From positions 4,154,001 to 4,218,000 of the forward strand of contig NZ_CP042806.1 in NCBI RefSeq assembly GCF_008000815.1: 64,000 nucleotides of DNA, written 5' to 3'. This document shows, in pieces, positions 55,561 through 64,000 of this stretch; the stretch's first letter is position 1; the number at the start of each line of letters is the position of its first letter. The position numbers were made by a program, and so were the translations under genes. The notes below the pieces were generated by a model, which saw only the letters and a list, made by a program, of their open reading frames with translations, was not told the DNA's origin and made no database searches. The DNA is from Terriglobus albidus. Its GTDB lineage: Bacteria > Acidobacteriota > Terriglobia > Terriglobales > Acidobacteriaceae.

Positions 55561-55797
55561 CGAAAAACTCGCCTAATCCTGGCTAAACAAAAAGTTTTGT
55601 GAGCCTTCAGTGCATCGATACCGTCTGCACAATATCGCCCTCTGAAGGTGAAGTGACAGATTGCGTCTGGATCTTGGTCCTTTGTTGACAGGATAACCTT
55701 GCGGCATCTCTTAGAACAACCCCTAAGATGCTGCCACGTACCATTACTAAGCCCAGTTTTCTCTGTCAGATAACACGCTTCGGCGACGAAGGTTGCT

Positions 55798-56712
55798 TTA
55801 CACGGGTAAAACTAGTTCGTCGAGCGCCAGGAACTCCCGCAGGACTGGATCGTTGGTTCGCTCCATCTCCTCAATCGTTCCAAAGAACTGCGCTTTTCCT
55901 TCGTGAAGGAATACCACGCGATCTGCCAGTTTTTTGGCAAACCTCATGTCATGTGTCACAACGATACTGGTTAGGTGAAGTTGACGCTTTAGGCGTTCGA
56001 TCAGGTTGCCCAACAGTTGTCCCATCAATGGGTCCACCATGGTTGTGGGCTCATCATACAAAATTGCCTCCGGCTGCGATGCCAATGCCCGGGCAATCGC
56101 CACGGACCGCTTCATCCCGGTAGACAGGTCCGATGGAAGAAGGTCTTCCATCCCTGCTACTCCAACCATCTCAAGCAATCCTTTGACCACTTGGCTGATC
56201 TGCTCCTCGCCAAGATCACCTCGCTCACGCAATGGAAAGGCAACATTCTCGCCCACGGTAATCGAATCGAACAGAGCTCCATTCTGAAAGACCATCGTGA
56301 CCTTACGCCGGATCCCCTGCATCTCACGCTCTGTGAACCCGCAGATGTCCTCCCCGGCCACGCGTACCTTGCCGGAGTCAGCCTTCAGAAATCCCATCAA
56401 AATCTGCAGGGAAACCGACTTTCCGACGCCGCTTCGGCCAAGAATACAAAGGGTCTCGCCTGGCAGTACGCAGAAGCTGACTTGCTGCAGAACATGAGCA
56501 TCTCCAAACGACTTTGAGACCTTCTCAAATGAGATATAGGGCAAGGGCTTGCCCGGAACAACAGCCGATTCCTTCGCCGCCTCGTTCTGCTCAGCAGCTT
56601 CCGTCATGAACTCTTCCACGACATCGGCCACTTCCGGGGAGACATCCGCCGTCAAAGGCGAGTCTTCTCCAGGAATCTGCTCAGGTACGTCCGGTTCCCT
56701 TTCACGCATCAT
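55798..56712 (-). CDS. mlaF: MlaF-like ABC transporter ATP-binding protein
   Basis: About 304 aa. The ATPase has Walker A GRSGVGKSVSLQIL, Q-loop MVFQNGALFDSITVGENVAFPL, signature LSTGMKRSVAIARAL, Walker B AILYDEPTTMVDP and THDMRFA. FQNGALFDSxTVxENVAFPL is characteristic of the MlaF/Ttg2A group in outer-membrane lipid trafficking. An acidic ~55-residue N-terminal extension is extra. Start ATG 56712 overlaps the mobA stop by 4 bp and has GGGAGG upstream. The permease (mlaE) and substrate-binding protein are not adjacent. Confidence 0.88.
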   Translation of the reverse strand: MMREREPDVPEQIPGEDSPLTADVSPEVADVVEEFMTEAAEQNEAAKESAVVPGKPLPYISFEKVSKSFGDAHVLQQVSFCVLPGETLCILGRSGVGKSVSLQILMGFLKADSGKVRVAGEDICGFTEREMQGIRRKVTMVFQNGALFDSITVGENVAFPLRERGDLGEEQISQVVKGLLEMVGVAGMEDLLPSDLSTGMKRSVAIARALASQPEAILYDEPTTMVDPLMGQLLGNLIERLKRQLHLTSIVVTHDMRFAKKLADRVVFLHEGKAQFFGTIEEMERTNDPVLREFLALDELVLPV

Positions 56713-57302
56713 CTCTCTGCCTCCCACGAGATGTCGAAGCCCAGCCGGCGAAGGTCAGAAAGTTCCTCAGGAGTATTCAAATTGCGAAACTGTCCGGAAA
56801 ATTCTTCCCCTGCTTCTATCCACTGCACCGGCGAGACAAGAGCAGCCATCACCTTATATTGTCCCACCTCAACCGCACACCGCAGCTCAGGCAGCACACT
56901 TCGCCGATATGCTGCAACCAGAGGCTGAGGACCTTCCGGAGTCCTGGTCACGATCGCTATTGCATTAGACGTGACTGTCATCTGAGCCAGGTTACGCATC
57001 CATGCCTCCGGGACCAGAGGCATATCCACTGGAAGAAATAACATCCACTCCGCTTCGGATGCTTCGAGAGCCGTCACGATGCCACCCACGGGGCCGCACG
57101 AATACGGATCTTTCAATACGATAGAGCGCCGTTCTTCCGGATCGACACGCTCCCCAGAGGTGTACAGCAGGGTCGTACATACCGCCAGCTTATCCAGCGC
57201 GAGAGCATGCAGCGTTCTGCCATTGATCCGAAGTAAGGCCTTGTCACGCCCCATCCGCGTGCTGCGGCCGCCGGCCAGCACACATCCTGCAAGCCGTTCC
57301 AC
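56709..57302 (-). CDS. mobA: Molybdenum cofactor guanylyltransferase
   Basis: 197 aa. GCVLAGGRSTRMGRDKALL is the N-terminal nucleotide-binding motif, and LPVDMPLVP and FRNLNTPEEL are the other family blocks. MobA adds GMP to molybdopterin, making the bis-MGD cofactor of DMSO-reductase-type enzymes. The start is GTG 57302, 3 bp after the dipeptidase stop; the end couples into mlaF. It fits with the molybdate importer encoded at 8.9-11.1 kb. Confidence 0.9.
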   Translation of the reverse strand: MERLAGCVLAGGRSTRMGRDKALLRINGRTLHALALDKLAVCTTLLYTSGERVDPEERRSIVLKDPYSCGPVGGIVTALEASEAEWMLFLPVDMPLVPEAWMRNLAQMTVTSNAIAIVTRTPEGPQPLVAAYRRSVLPELRCAVEVGQYKVMAALVSPVQWIEAGEEFSGQFRNLNTPEELSDLRRLGFDISWEAER

Positions 57303-57305
57303 GCG

Positions 57306-58679
57306 CTATGCCCCGCAGCTCTCCAGAAACAAAATGATGGAATCGATTCCCCGATAGAAGTTCGCGATATGAAACTTCTCATTTGGCGCATGCAGATTGT
57401 CGTCCGGCAGACCGAAGCCCATCAGAATCACCGGCACCTTAAGGTGGCGCTCGAACTCTCCGACAATCGGAATCGAGCCGCCGCCGCGAACAAAGACAGT
57501 GTCCTTCTGCCAGATCTCGTGCATTGCATTGACAGCTTTCTGCACGAAGGGATTGTCCGTACCGATCACCACCGGTTCCCCCGAGTGGATCAGGCGGGTC
57601 TCCACAGTGACCCCTCTGGGCGCAATCTGCTGGACATAAGCGGCGTACTTCTCATACGCACCGGCTGAGGTCATATTCGGTACGAGCCGCATACTAACCT
57701 TGGCCAAGGCCTTGGCCGGAATCACGGTCTTCGCTCCAGCTCCCGTAAATCCTCCCGGCATTCCGTGCACATCCAGCGTAGGCCTGGCTGAGACGCGTTC
57801 AATGACGGAATACCCCTTCTCCCCGATCAACTCCGGGGACCCGACCTCGGTCTGACGGTAATGTTCTTCGTCAAACGGAAGACGCTTCCATGCGGCGAGC
57901 TCGTCCTCTGTAGGCGGCTGAATGTCGTCATAAAAGCCCGGAATGCGAATATGGTCATCGGCATCCTTCAAGCCGGCAATGATCTGCGCCAGGGCCACAA
58001 ACGGATTCGGCGCTGCGCCGCCATAGATTCCCGAATGCAGGTCTGTTTTGGCTCCACGGACTTCGATCTCGGTATAGATCATGCCGCGCAGGCCAACGCA
58101 GAGAGTGGGCAGCTCCGGCTCGAACATTTCGGTGTCGCATACCAGCGCCACATCCGCCTTCAACGCGTCAGGATGCTGCTGTACGTACTCGGCAATTCCC
58201 TCGCCCCCGACCTCTTCTTCCCCTTCGCAGAGAACCCTTACATTCACCGGCAGCTTGCCGCCGTACTCCTGGAAGAGAGCCTCCAGAGCCTTTACCTGCA
58301 TCCAAAGCTGTCCTTTGTCATCCACGGCTCCGCGCGCATAGATGTTGCCATTACGCTCTACCGGTTCAAAGGGAGGCGACAGCCACTCATCCAGAGGATC
58401 TGGCGGTTGTACGTCATAGTGCCCGTAGCACAGGACTGTGGATTTTCCTGGAGCACCCAGCCAGTCGCCGTAGACCAGCGGATGGCCCGAGGTCTCAATC
58501 AGACGCACATTCTCCAGCCCGATCCGCTTCAACTCATCGGCAAGAAATACGGCAGCCTTGCGTACATCCTCGGCATGGTCCGGCAAGGTAGAGATGGAAG
58601 GAATGCGCAGGAACTCCTTGAGCTCCGCTAGCGCTTTCCCCTGGTTTTTCGCTGCAAACTCTAACGCTTTCTTCGACAT
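57306..58679 (-). CDS. M20-family dipeptidase
   Basis: 457-aa zinc peptidase. Metal ligands are seen in CYGHYDVQPP, GAVDDKGQ, CEGEEEVG and VCDTE, with the dimerisation (lid) domain between GLRGMIYTEIEV and the C-terminal LHAPNEKFHIANF histidine. This is the PepV/CNDP-like dipeptidase branch, cytoplasmic. ATG 58679 is chosen; the open frame extends to 58877 over the upstream regulatory region. It heads dipeptidase-mobA-mlaF. Confidence 0.93.
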   Translation of the reverse strand: MSKKALEFAAKNQGKALAELKEFLRIPSISTLPDHAEDVRKAAVFLADELKRIGLENVRLIETSGHPLVYGDWLGAPGKSTVLCYGHYDVQPPDPLDEWLSPPFEPVERNGNIYARGAVDDKGQLWMQVKALEALFQEYGGKLPVNVRVLCEGEEEVGGEGIAEYVQQHPDALKADVALVCDTEMFEPELPTLCVGLRGMIYTEIEVRGAKTDLHSGIYGGAAPNPFVALAQIIAGLKDADDHIRIPGFYDDIQPPTEDELAAWKRLPFDEEHYRQTEVGSPELIGEKGYSVIERVSARPTLDVHGMPGGFTGAGAKTVIPAKALAKVSMRLVPNMTSAGAYEKYAAYVQQIAPRGVTVETRLIHSGEPVVIGTDNPFVQKAVNAMHEIWQKDTVFVRGGGSIPIVGEFERHLKVPVILMGFGLPDDNLHAPNEKFHIANFYRGIDSIILFLESCGA

Positions 58680-58769
58680 ACGTGTGACCGTCCTGATCCT
58701 TCCCGATCCAGGGATGCCTTTGGAGGGCGTTCCCGAAAGGTCAATCATATACACGGCCGAAGTTCGGTG

Positions 58770-58799
58770 TTGACATAAGTGAACTAAACCGTTCAGTAT
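58770..58799 (+). promoter_or_regulatory. Candidate promoter with TetR-like operator
   Basis: TTGACA (58770-58775) is followed by a palindrome TGAAC-N6-GTTCA (58780-58795), then CAGTAT at about -10 spacing (18 bp). The palindrome lies between -35 and -10, the standard repressor position, upstream of an ABC exporter whose operon ends in a TetR gene. The -10 match is weak. Confidence 0.5.
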
Positions 58800-58824
58800 T
58801 GAAAAACCGAAGGGAGTGATCTGC

Positions 58825-59610
58825 ATGATCAGTGTCCGTAACCTCGTCCGGCGATTTGGAGATTTCACCGCAGTCAAGGAGATCTCCTTCGATGTCGCTC
58901 AGGGCGAGATCTTTGCCTTCCTTGGCCCTAACGGGGCAGGTAAATCCACCACCATCAAAATGCTGACTACCCTGCTGCGGCCAACCAGCGGCTCCATTCA
59001 ACTCGACGGCATGGACCCCAATGTCCATCAGAAGGAAGCTCGACAGCGTTTTGGCATCGTTTTTCAAGACCCCAGCCTCGACCAGGAGCAGACTGCCTGG
59101 GAAAACATGGAGCTCCACGGCATCCTTTACCACGTGCCTCGCAAGGTACGGGCAACACGCATTGAGTTTCTTCTGAAGACCTTTGAGCTCTGGGACCGTA
59201 AGGACTCACTGGTTAAGACCTTTTCCGGCGGCATGAAGCGGCGGCTTGAGATCGCACGCGGACTGCTGCATACGCCAAAGATCCTCTTCCTGGACGAACC
59301 CACACTCGGCCTTGACCCACAGAGCCGCAATCAGCTCTGGACTCACGTGAAGGCGTTGAACGAAACCGAAAAGACGACTGTCTTCCTGACGACACACTAC
59401 ATGGACGAGGCCGAAAAAATAGCCCATCGCATCGCCATCATGGATCACGGCGCCATCATCGCGCAGGGCACCTCGGCTGAGCTCAAACAGCAGACATCCA
59501 TGGACTCACTTGAGGCCGCATTCCTCGCGCTGACGGGCTCGTCTCTGCGTGATGAAAGCGCCGATGCAAAAGCAGGGCTGCGCCAGATGGCGCAGATGTG
59601 GAGGCGATAG
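58825..59610 (+). CDS. ABC-2 type exporter, ATP-binding protein (DrrA-like)
   Basis: 261 aa with Walker A GPNGAGKSTTIKML, Q-loop IVFQDPSLDQEQTAWENMELHG, signature FSGGMKRRLEIARGL, Walker B ILFLDEPTLGLDPQSR and H-loop TTHYMDEAE. The GGMKRRLE signature is typical of drug or lipid exporters of the DrrA/ABC-2 group. ATG 58825 has GGGAG about 8 bp upstream. It is followed 2 bp later by the permease gene. Confidence 0.92.
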   Translation: MISVRNLVRRFGDFTAVKEISFDVAQGEIFAFLGPNGAGKSTTIKMLTTLLRPTSGSIQLDGMDPNVHQKEARQRFGIVFQDPSLDQEQTAWENMELHGILYHVPRKVRATRIEFLLKTFELWDRKDSLVKTFSGGMKRRLEIARGLLHTPKILFLDEPTLGLDPQSRNQLWTHVKALNETEKTTVFLTTHYMDEAEKIAHRIAIMDHGAIIAQGTSAELKQQTSMDSLEAAFLALTGSSLRDESADAKAGLRQMAQMWRR

Positions 59611-59612
59611 CA

Positions 59613-60359
59613 ATGGGAGCAATCTACATTCTCTGGCTACGCGAACTGAAGCGGTATGTCCGCTCCCGGGTACAGGTTGCCGCCTCGTTGGCGCAACCGT
59701 GTCTGTACCTGTTCGCGTTCGGCTTTGGTTTTGGCGCTGTCTTCCGGCAGGCAGGCCGCGGCAGTTATCTGCAATTTATGGCTCCGGGAGTCGTCGCTAT
59801 GACGGTGCTCTTCTCTGCCGTCTTTTCAGGAATCGCTATGTTATGGGACCGACAATTCGGCTTCCTGAAAGAGACTCTCGTGGCTCCTGTTTCACGGCTA
59901 CAGATCATGATCGGCCGCACGCTTGGAGGTGCGACGGTGGCTATCATTCAGGGGACAATCGTTCTTGGCGTCTGCCTGCTGGCCGGCTTCCGGCCGCAAA
60001 GCTGGCTGGCGCTGCCAGGTGCATTTCTCTTCCTCTTTCTTATCGCTCTTGTCTTTGCCGCGCTGGGCACAGCTCTCGGCTCGGCGATCAAAGACATGCA
60101 GGGATTTCAGATTGTGATGAACTTTCTGGTTATGCCTATCTACTTTTTGTCGGGAGCATTGTTTCCGCTCGACAACCAGAAGATCGGCATGCGGATCGCC
60201 AATCAGATCGATCCCCTGTCCTATGGAGTGGATGGGCTGAGAGGAACACTCACCAATGTGTGGCACTTCGCACCATCCACCAATCTCACGGTTCTGACGG
60301 TGGTCGCGGGGGCCTTCCTGTTGCTGGGCGCCTACTTGTTTTCTAAGATCGAAGCTTAA
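59613..60359 (+). CDS. ABC-2 type exporter, permease (DrrB-like)
   Basis: 248 aa with six hydrophobic helices. IYILWLRELKRYVRSRVQVAASLAQPCLYLFAFGFGF and FLVMPIYFLSGALFPLDN are ABC-2 permease signatures, and RGTLTNVWHFAPSTNLTVL precedes the last helix. ATG 59613 has GGAGG 8 bp upstream. It forms the membrane part of an exporter with the ATPase upstream. The TetR gene starts at the base directly after its stop. Confidence 0.9.
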   Translation: MGAIYILWLRELKRYVRSRVQVAASLAQPCLYLFAFGFGFGAVFRQAGRGSYLQFMAPGVVAMTVLFSAVFSGIAMLWDRQFGFLKETLVAPVSRLQIMIGRTLGGATVAIIQGTIVLGVCLLAGFRPQSWLALPGAFLFLFLIALVFAALGTALGSAIKDMQGFQIVMNFLVMPIYFLSGALFPLDNQKIGMRIANQIDPLSYGVDGLRGTLTNVWHFAPSTNLTVLTVVAGAFLLLGAYLFSKIEA

Positions 60360-60974
60360 GTGGCCCGCACGCGAAGTCAAGTAGCTCACCAAAAGGTCAT
60401 CGAGGCCGCAATCTCGCTCTTTGCTGAGCGCGGCCTCGATGCCACCAGCATGGACACCATCGCCGAGGTCTCAGGCGTCAGCAAAGCAACCATCTACAAG
60501 CACTGGCCGAATAAAGATGCTCTGTGCCTGGAAGCCCTAAGTTATCTCGTCGGGAGCGATATCAGGGTTCCTGTACCAGATACCGGCGATCTGCGCGCTG
60601 ACCTCATTGCACGCCTGAGCTATCAAGCCGCTCCGGACCGCGCCTTTCTACGCGAGCGCATTATGCCCCATGTGCTTGCTTATGCTTCCAGGAACCTGGA
60701 ATTCGGCAAGGCATGGCGGGCGCGTGCCATGTCGCCTGTCATCACGGCGCTGAAGGAATGGATACAACGCGAACAGCAACGCGGAACACTGGTCCAGACG
60801 ATTGATGTAGAGTCGGCGATTTCTCTGCTTATGGGGCCACTGCTCTATCGCAATATCTTCCACAAGCGCGAAGCCGGCGCCCAGGTTCAATTTGCACCTC
60901 ACCTGGAGCGGCATATCGCTGAGGCGTTTCTCGCCCTGTATGCAGTCCCAAGACGTCAGGGTGTGTCACTCTAG
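60360..60974 (+). CDS. TetR-family transcriptional regulator
   Basis: 204 aa. The N-terminal HTH is VIEAAISLFAERGLDATSMDTIAEVSGVSKATIYKHWPNKDAL, the standard TetR fold, followed by an all-helical ligand-binding domain. The start GTG 60360 directly follows the permease TAA, so it is translationally linked to the exporter. It probably represses its own operon by binding near 58780. Ligand unknown. Confidence 0.92.
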   Translation: MARTRSQVAHQKVIEAAISLFAERGLDATSMDTIAEVSGVSKATIYKHWPNKDALCLEALSYLVGSDIRVPVPDTGDLRADLIARLSYQAAPDRAFLRERIMPHVLAYASRNLEFGKAWRARAMSPVITALKEWIQREQQRGTLVQTIDVESAISLLMGPLLYRNIFHKREAGAQVQFAPHLERHIAEAFLALYAVPRRQGVSL

Positions 60975-60993
60975 GATTTGGGAATCACACGCT

Positions 60994-61317
60994 CTAATAC
61001 CGCGGGATAGCAGGATCAACTTCGCGCGACCAAGCGTCGATTCCCCCGGCAATCGACTGCACGCTCTCGAATCCCTCACGGCGAAGCCAGGCCGTTACTG
61101 AAAGCGAGCGTGCTCCGTGATGGCAGAGCACCACGATATGCGCGTCCGGGTCCAGTTCCTGGTGCGCACGAGCCTTTACCTCGCCCATCGGCATCCGGAC
61201 CGCACCTTCGATGCTGGCAAGCTGTACTTCAAGCGGCTCACGCACGTCTACCAGAACAGGAGCTGCCGGCTGTTGTTTTAACCTGGCGTACTCGCTGACG
61301 GAAATCTCCCAGTCCAT
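60994..61317 (-). CDS. Rhodanese-like domain protein
   Basis: 107 aa, a single rhodanese domain (PVLVDVREPLEVQLASIEGAVRMPMGEV ... HIVVLCHHGARSLSVTAWLRREGFESVQSIAGGIDAWS). The active-site loop is CHHGARS, with cysteine as the persulfide carrier. Likely roles are sulfur transfer or cyanide/thiosulfate handling. ATG 61317 (MDWEISVSEYARL) is preferred; the frame reaches 61383. Convergent to the TetR gene with a 19-bp gap. Confidence 0.9.
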   Translation of the reverse strand: MDWEISVSEYARLKQQPAAPVLVDVREPLEVQLASIEGAVRMPMGEVKARAHQELDPDAHIVVLCHHGARSLSVTAWLRREGFESVQSIAGGIDAWSREVDPAIPRY

Positions 61318-61421
61318 ACCAAAAGGATACCCTGTGCCTGCATTTCCTGCTCTGCCGCGCCTGCAATAATGAACATTTTGCATCTAAACGCTCGTACACT
61401 TTTAGCTAGGATAGTTTTTTT

Positions 61422-62858
61422 GTGAATAAGGTTCTTATTGTTGAAGACGAGCCAAACGCTCGCACAGGACTCGCGGAATTGGTAGCCAGCTGGGGTTACC
61501 GTACGGACGTAGCCGGGGATGGTCTGGAAGGGCTGGAGAAGATCCAGCAGTGGGCTCCTTCCATCGTCATCACCGATCTGCGTATGCCGCGCATGGATGG
61601 TCTAGAGTTACTAGATCGCATTTCGGAACTGCAAACAAAGGTCGCCGTCATTATGGTGACGGCGCAGGGATCGATCGAGTCGGCTGTTGAAGCCATGCGC
61701 ATCGGCGCCTATGACTTCATCCAAAAGCCGATCGACCCTGTTCGCTTGCGTACCATTCTGCAAAACGCAAGCCGCCAGGTGGGCGCGGACCTCGAGCTGG
61801 AAATCACACGCCGTCGCCTGAAGGAGACCGGTGTGCTTGGCCCGCTCATCGGTTCTTCGACCAGCATGAAAGATATCTTCGAGCTGATCGAGCGCATTGC
61901 CCCTTCCAATGTCTCGGTTCTCATTACGGGCGAGAGCGGAACTGGCAAGGAGCTGGCTGCCCGGGCCTTGCATGACCTTAGCCCCCGTAGAACCAAACCT
62001 TTTGTGGCGGTCAACTGTGCCGCCATTCCGGAGACGCTAATCGAGAGCGAGATCTTCGGCCACGAAAAAGGCGCATTCACCGGAGCGCAGGAACGCCGCG
62101 CCGGTTGCTTTGAGCTGGCAGAGGAAGGCACGCTCCTGCTCGATGAGATCGGCGAGATGCCGGCGGCAACCCAGGCCAAGCTGCTGCGTGTCCTGGAAGA
62201 CCGCAAACTCCGCCGCCTGGGCGCAAAGGCAGAGACACCGGTCGACGTCCGTGTTATCGCGGCGACCAACAAAAACCCGCAGACGGCAGTCGGCGCCGGC
62301 GAGCTGCGAGGCGATCTCTACTATCGTCTGAATGTCTTCAACATCCACATGCCTCCCCTGCGCGACCACCTCAGCGATATTCCATCGATCGCGCAATCGA
62401 TGATCGAGGACATGAACCATCGTCACCACTGCACTGTCTCCGGCCTGACGGATACGCTCATGGCCCGGCTGATGCACTATCCCTGGCCCGGCAACGTCCG
62501 CGAACTCCGCAATACGATTGAGCGTGCAGTGATTCTTGCCGGCAGCGGAGCTCTGGATATGAAGCATCTGCCCGCGAACTTCGGAGAGCACGGCTTTATT
62601 CCTCCAAGTCATACGGCATTCCAAAGGCCCGTACCGCAGGTTCCGCCGGCATTCCGGGAATCCGCCTCCGGGGCAGGAAACGATATCGTAGAACTAGAGG
62701 TCGGCACGACGGTTGATGAAGCCGAGCGCCAACTTATCCTGAAGACACTGGAGTCAACGAACAACAATAAGACCCGCGCCGCCGAGATTCTTGGTATCAG
62801 CTCAAAGACATTGCAGAACAAGCTGAAGGAATACGCCAGCGCGGGCGATGAGGCGTAA
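61422..62858 (+). CDS. NtrC-family sigma-54-dependent response regulator
   Basis: 478 aa. The receiver has VEDE, phospho-acceptor ITDLRMP, MVTAQG and lysine in IQKPID. The AAA+ domain has GESGTGKE, an intact FGHEKGAFTGAQERR loop, GTLLLDEIGEMP and LRGDLYYRL. The C-terminal HTH is KTRAAEILGISSKTLQNKLKEY. The start is GTG 61422. It contrasts with the shortened relative at 12653-13480. The partner kinase follows after 18 bp. Confidence 0.95.
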   Translation: MNKVLIVEDEPNARTGLAELVASWGYRTDVAGDGLEGLEKIQQWAPSIVITDLRMPRMDGLELLDRISELQTKVAVIMVTAQGSIESAVEAMRIGAYDFIQKPIDPVRLRTILQNASRQVGADLELEITRRRLKETGVLGPLIGSSTSMKDIFELIERIAPSNVSVLITGESGTGKELAARALHDLSPRRTKPFVAVNCAAIPETLIESEIFGHEKGAFTGAQERRAGCFELAEEGTLLLDEIGEMPAATQAKLLRVLEDRKLRRLGAKAETPVDVRVIAATNKNPQTAVGAGELRGDLYYRLNVFNIHMPPLRDHLSDIPSIAQSMIEDMNHRHHCTVSGLTDTLMARLMHYPWPGNVRELRNTIERAVILAGSGALDMKHLPANFGEHGFIPPSHTAFQRPVPQVPPAFRESASGAGNDIVELEVGTTVDEAERQLILKTLESTNNNKTRAAEILGISSKTLQNKLKEYASAGDEA

Positions 62859-62876
62859 CCCCCTCCCCCGATCGAC

Positions 62877-64000
62877 ATGCGCCTGAAAACCAAGCTCGTT
62901 CTCGCGTTTACCGCGCTTACTTTCGCCGTCGTGCTGGTGTTATGCCTGGTTTTTCTGGGCGAACTGCTGCGCCAGCGCATCTCCCAGACGGGCGACAGCA
63001 ATGACGTGTTGGTACGCGAGGTCACCCTCAGCACCCGCCAGGCACTCGTGAGCGGCCTGCGGGAGCATCCCCCTGCCGACAACTCCGACGATGCGTTTCA
63101 GAGTGCTGTGGCCAATGCCATTCGCGGATACCAACCGCTCGCCGACGAGATGAATGCCATTGTGCGTTACTCTCCCCCGGTACAGGACGTCACTGTCACC
63201 GGCGCCCATGGCGTCGTTCTCTCGTCGACGGATCCGACACTGCTGGATCAGCAATTTCCTTATCGCTCGCCCTTCAGCCGCATTAGTGGAGGTGGCGTAC
63301 TGGAACAGGCACGGGCCGTCTTTGGCCGTCCACAGGTGCTGGATGTCACTCTTCCTCTGGATCGCAACGGTCAGCCGTTCCTCACGATCCACCTGGGGGT
63401 TCGTTCGACCTTTCTGCGCAGCAGCTATGCACCATGGTTGAAGGCCGCGGTTATCTTTGCACTGGTGGCGCTTGCCGCCTGCGTCTTGATCGCTGCCCTG
63501 CTCTCCAGTCTTGCCCTTCACCCCATCGAGCGCATCAACCAGCAGCTTGAACAACTCATGCTGGCAAACTCGTCGACACCACTGATCGAAGGTCCGCGCG
63601 ATCAACCTGACGCCGTCGTCCGTGCCTCGCAGAGCATCGCCAAACTCGGAGAAAAGATTCGCACCACGGAGCAGATCTATTCTGCCTTACAGACGAACCT
63701 GAACCAGATGCTGGAGACCCTGCGCGACGGAGTCATCCTTTTCACCGCCGACCGGCGTGCCGTCATGGTCTCTGAAGCTGTTGAAGGATTTCTCGGGCGC
63801 GATCGTGACGCCATTCTGGGCAGCACCGCCGAAGACATCTTCCATCGCGGAACGGTGCTGGGACAGGCCGTCCGCGATTGCTTCGCCATGCATACCAATC
63901 TGATTGAAGAGCCGGTGGTCCTGGAAGATGGCCGTGAAGCGAAGGTCTCTCTTCAGTTCATCCACGGCGAGCAGACCGGCAGCGGAGAACGTCTGGGAGC
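62877..64000 (+). CDS. Sensor histidine kinase, N-terminal part (runs off the window)
   Basis: The first ~374 residues are visible. A transmembrane helix (KLVLAFTALTFAVVLVLCLVFL) is followed by an extracytoplasmic sensor region of about 150 residues (DVTVTGAHGVVLSSTDPTLLDQQF resembles a dCACHE-like fold). A second helix (AAVIFALVALAACVLIAALLSSLAL), a HAMP-like linker (HPIERINQQLEQLM) and a PAS-like section (LETLRDGVILFTADRRAVMVSEAVEGFLG) follow. The HisKA/HATPase lies beyond 64000. It is the obvious partner of the NtrC-type regulator upstream. Confidence 0.85.
   Translation, partial: MRLKTKLVLAFTALTFAVVLVLCLVFLGELLRQRISQTGDSNDVLVREVTLSTRQALVSGLREHPPADNSDDAFQSAVANAIRGYQPLADEMNAIVRYSPPVQDVTVTGAHGVVLSSTDPTLLDQQFPYRSPFSRISGGGVLEQARAVFGRPQVLDVTLPLDRNGQPFLTIHLGVRSTFLRSSYAPWLKAAVIFALVALAACVLIAALLSSLALHPIERINQQLEQLMLANSSTPLIEGPRDQPDAVVRASQSIAKLGEKIRTTEQIYSALQTNLNQMLETLRDGVILFTADRRAVMVSEAVEGFLGRDRDAILGSTAEDIFHRGTVLGQAVRDCFAMHTNLIEEPVVLEDGREAKVSLQFIHGEQTGSGERLG

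Noticed and set aside
55561-55797. GGCATCTCTTAG...CTAAGATGC partial inverted repeat
   Set aside because: The arms differ by a two-base insertion and no U-run follows; not convincing as a terminator or operator.

Overview
The window looks like chromosomal DNA of a soil Acidobacteriota, probably class Terriglobia (Edaphobacter/Granulicella/Terriglobus-like). This is inferred from gene content and moderately high GC, not from a database search. Supporting families are a GWxTD-domain protein, a beta-barrel protein with a carboxypeptidase-regulatory N-terminus, an ABATE/CGNR regulator, a GH115 alpha-glucuronidase, a Ser/Thr kinase with a TPR-rich C-terminus, LpxD (Gram-negative outer membrane) and small intergenic repeats that read through as GIPSNRENA-type peptides. 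Most of the window is ordinary single-copy housekeeping, transport and regulatory genes. There is no CRISPR array, complete prophage, rRNA operon or intact transposase.

Layout. 1-6.5 kb: GH18 chitinase tail, FHA-GAF-PP2C phosphatase abutting stop-to-stop on a Ser/Thr kinase, HAD hydrolase, thioredoxin. 6.5-12.6 kb: thrC-thrB, divergent modA-modB-modC, murB, bacilliredoxin. 12.6-16.7 kb: a shortened sigma-54-activator-like protein whose start codon lies in an 18-bp inverted repeat, tRNA-Lys(CTT), then a decayed accessory stretch (luxR remnant interrupted by a repeat, a GT87 membrane protein, Ig-like and integrase remnants) ending at a DUF1275 protein. 16.8-33 kb: hybrid sensor kinase, a large secreted protein of unknown function, gnd, outer-membrane barrel and GWxTD proteins, an adaptor plus ABC ATPase, an orphan A2-type cytochrome oxidase subunit I, AraC, DUF1275, CGNR regulator. 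33-46 kb: GNAT, GH115, lpxD, REC-PAS protein, alcohol dehydrogenase-like protein, Tat-exported intradiol dioxygenase, lipoprotein, a 52-aa membrane ORF, porin-like barrel, tmk-P450-holB, Hfq-like protein, TsaC/Sua5. 46.9-57.3 kb: CYTH, nucleotidyltransferase, purine permease, ECF sigma factor, nadE-dsbA-like pair, polyprenyl sugar transferase, MlaF-like ATPase, mobA. 57.3-64 kb: M20 dipeptidase, ABC exporter with its own TetR, rhodanese, NtrC-type regulator with the beginning of its sensor kinase.

The most unusual signal is a dispersed family of about 105-120 bp elements (six copies plus one half copy). They have TAGAGCATTTT-type inverted ends, a central hairpin and TA at both borders. At four gene ends (dioxygenase, Hfq-like gene, tsaC, ECF sigma) the TAG/CTA border of the element is the stop codon. 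One copy forms the whole space between two convergent genes and another sits inside the HTH of a dead luxR gene. A second, shorter repeat family (two copies) lies just 3' of two minus-strand genes.

Genes that appear to work together: the kinase and phosphatase at 0.3-5.2 kb (protein phosphorylation); thrC-thrB (threonine synthesis); modABC plus the distant mobA (molybdate uptake and cofactor maturation); the ABC exporter and TetR at 58.8-61 kb (probably self-regulated through a TGAAC-N6-GTTCA site); and the regulator and kinase pair at the right edge.
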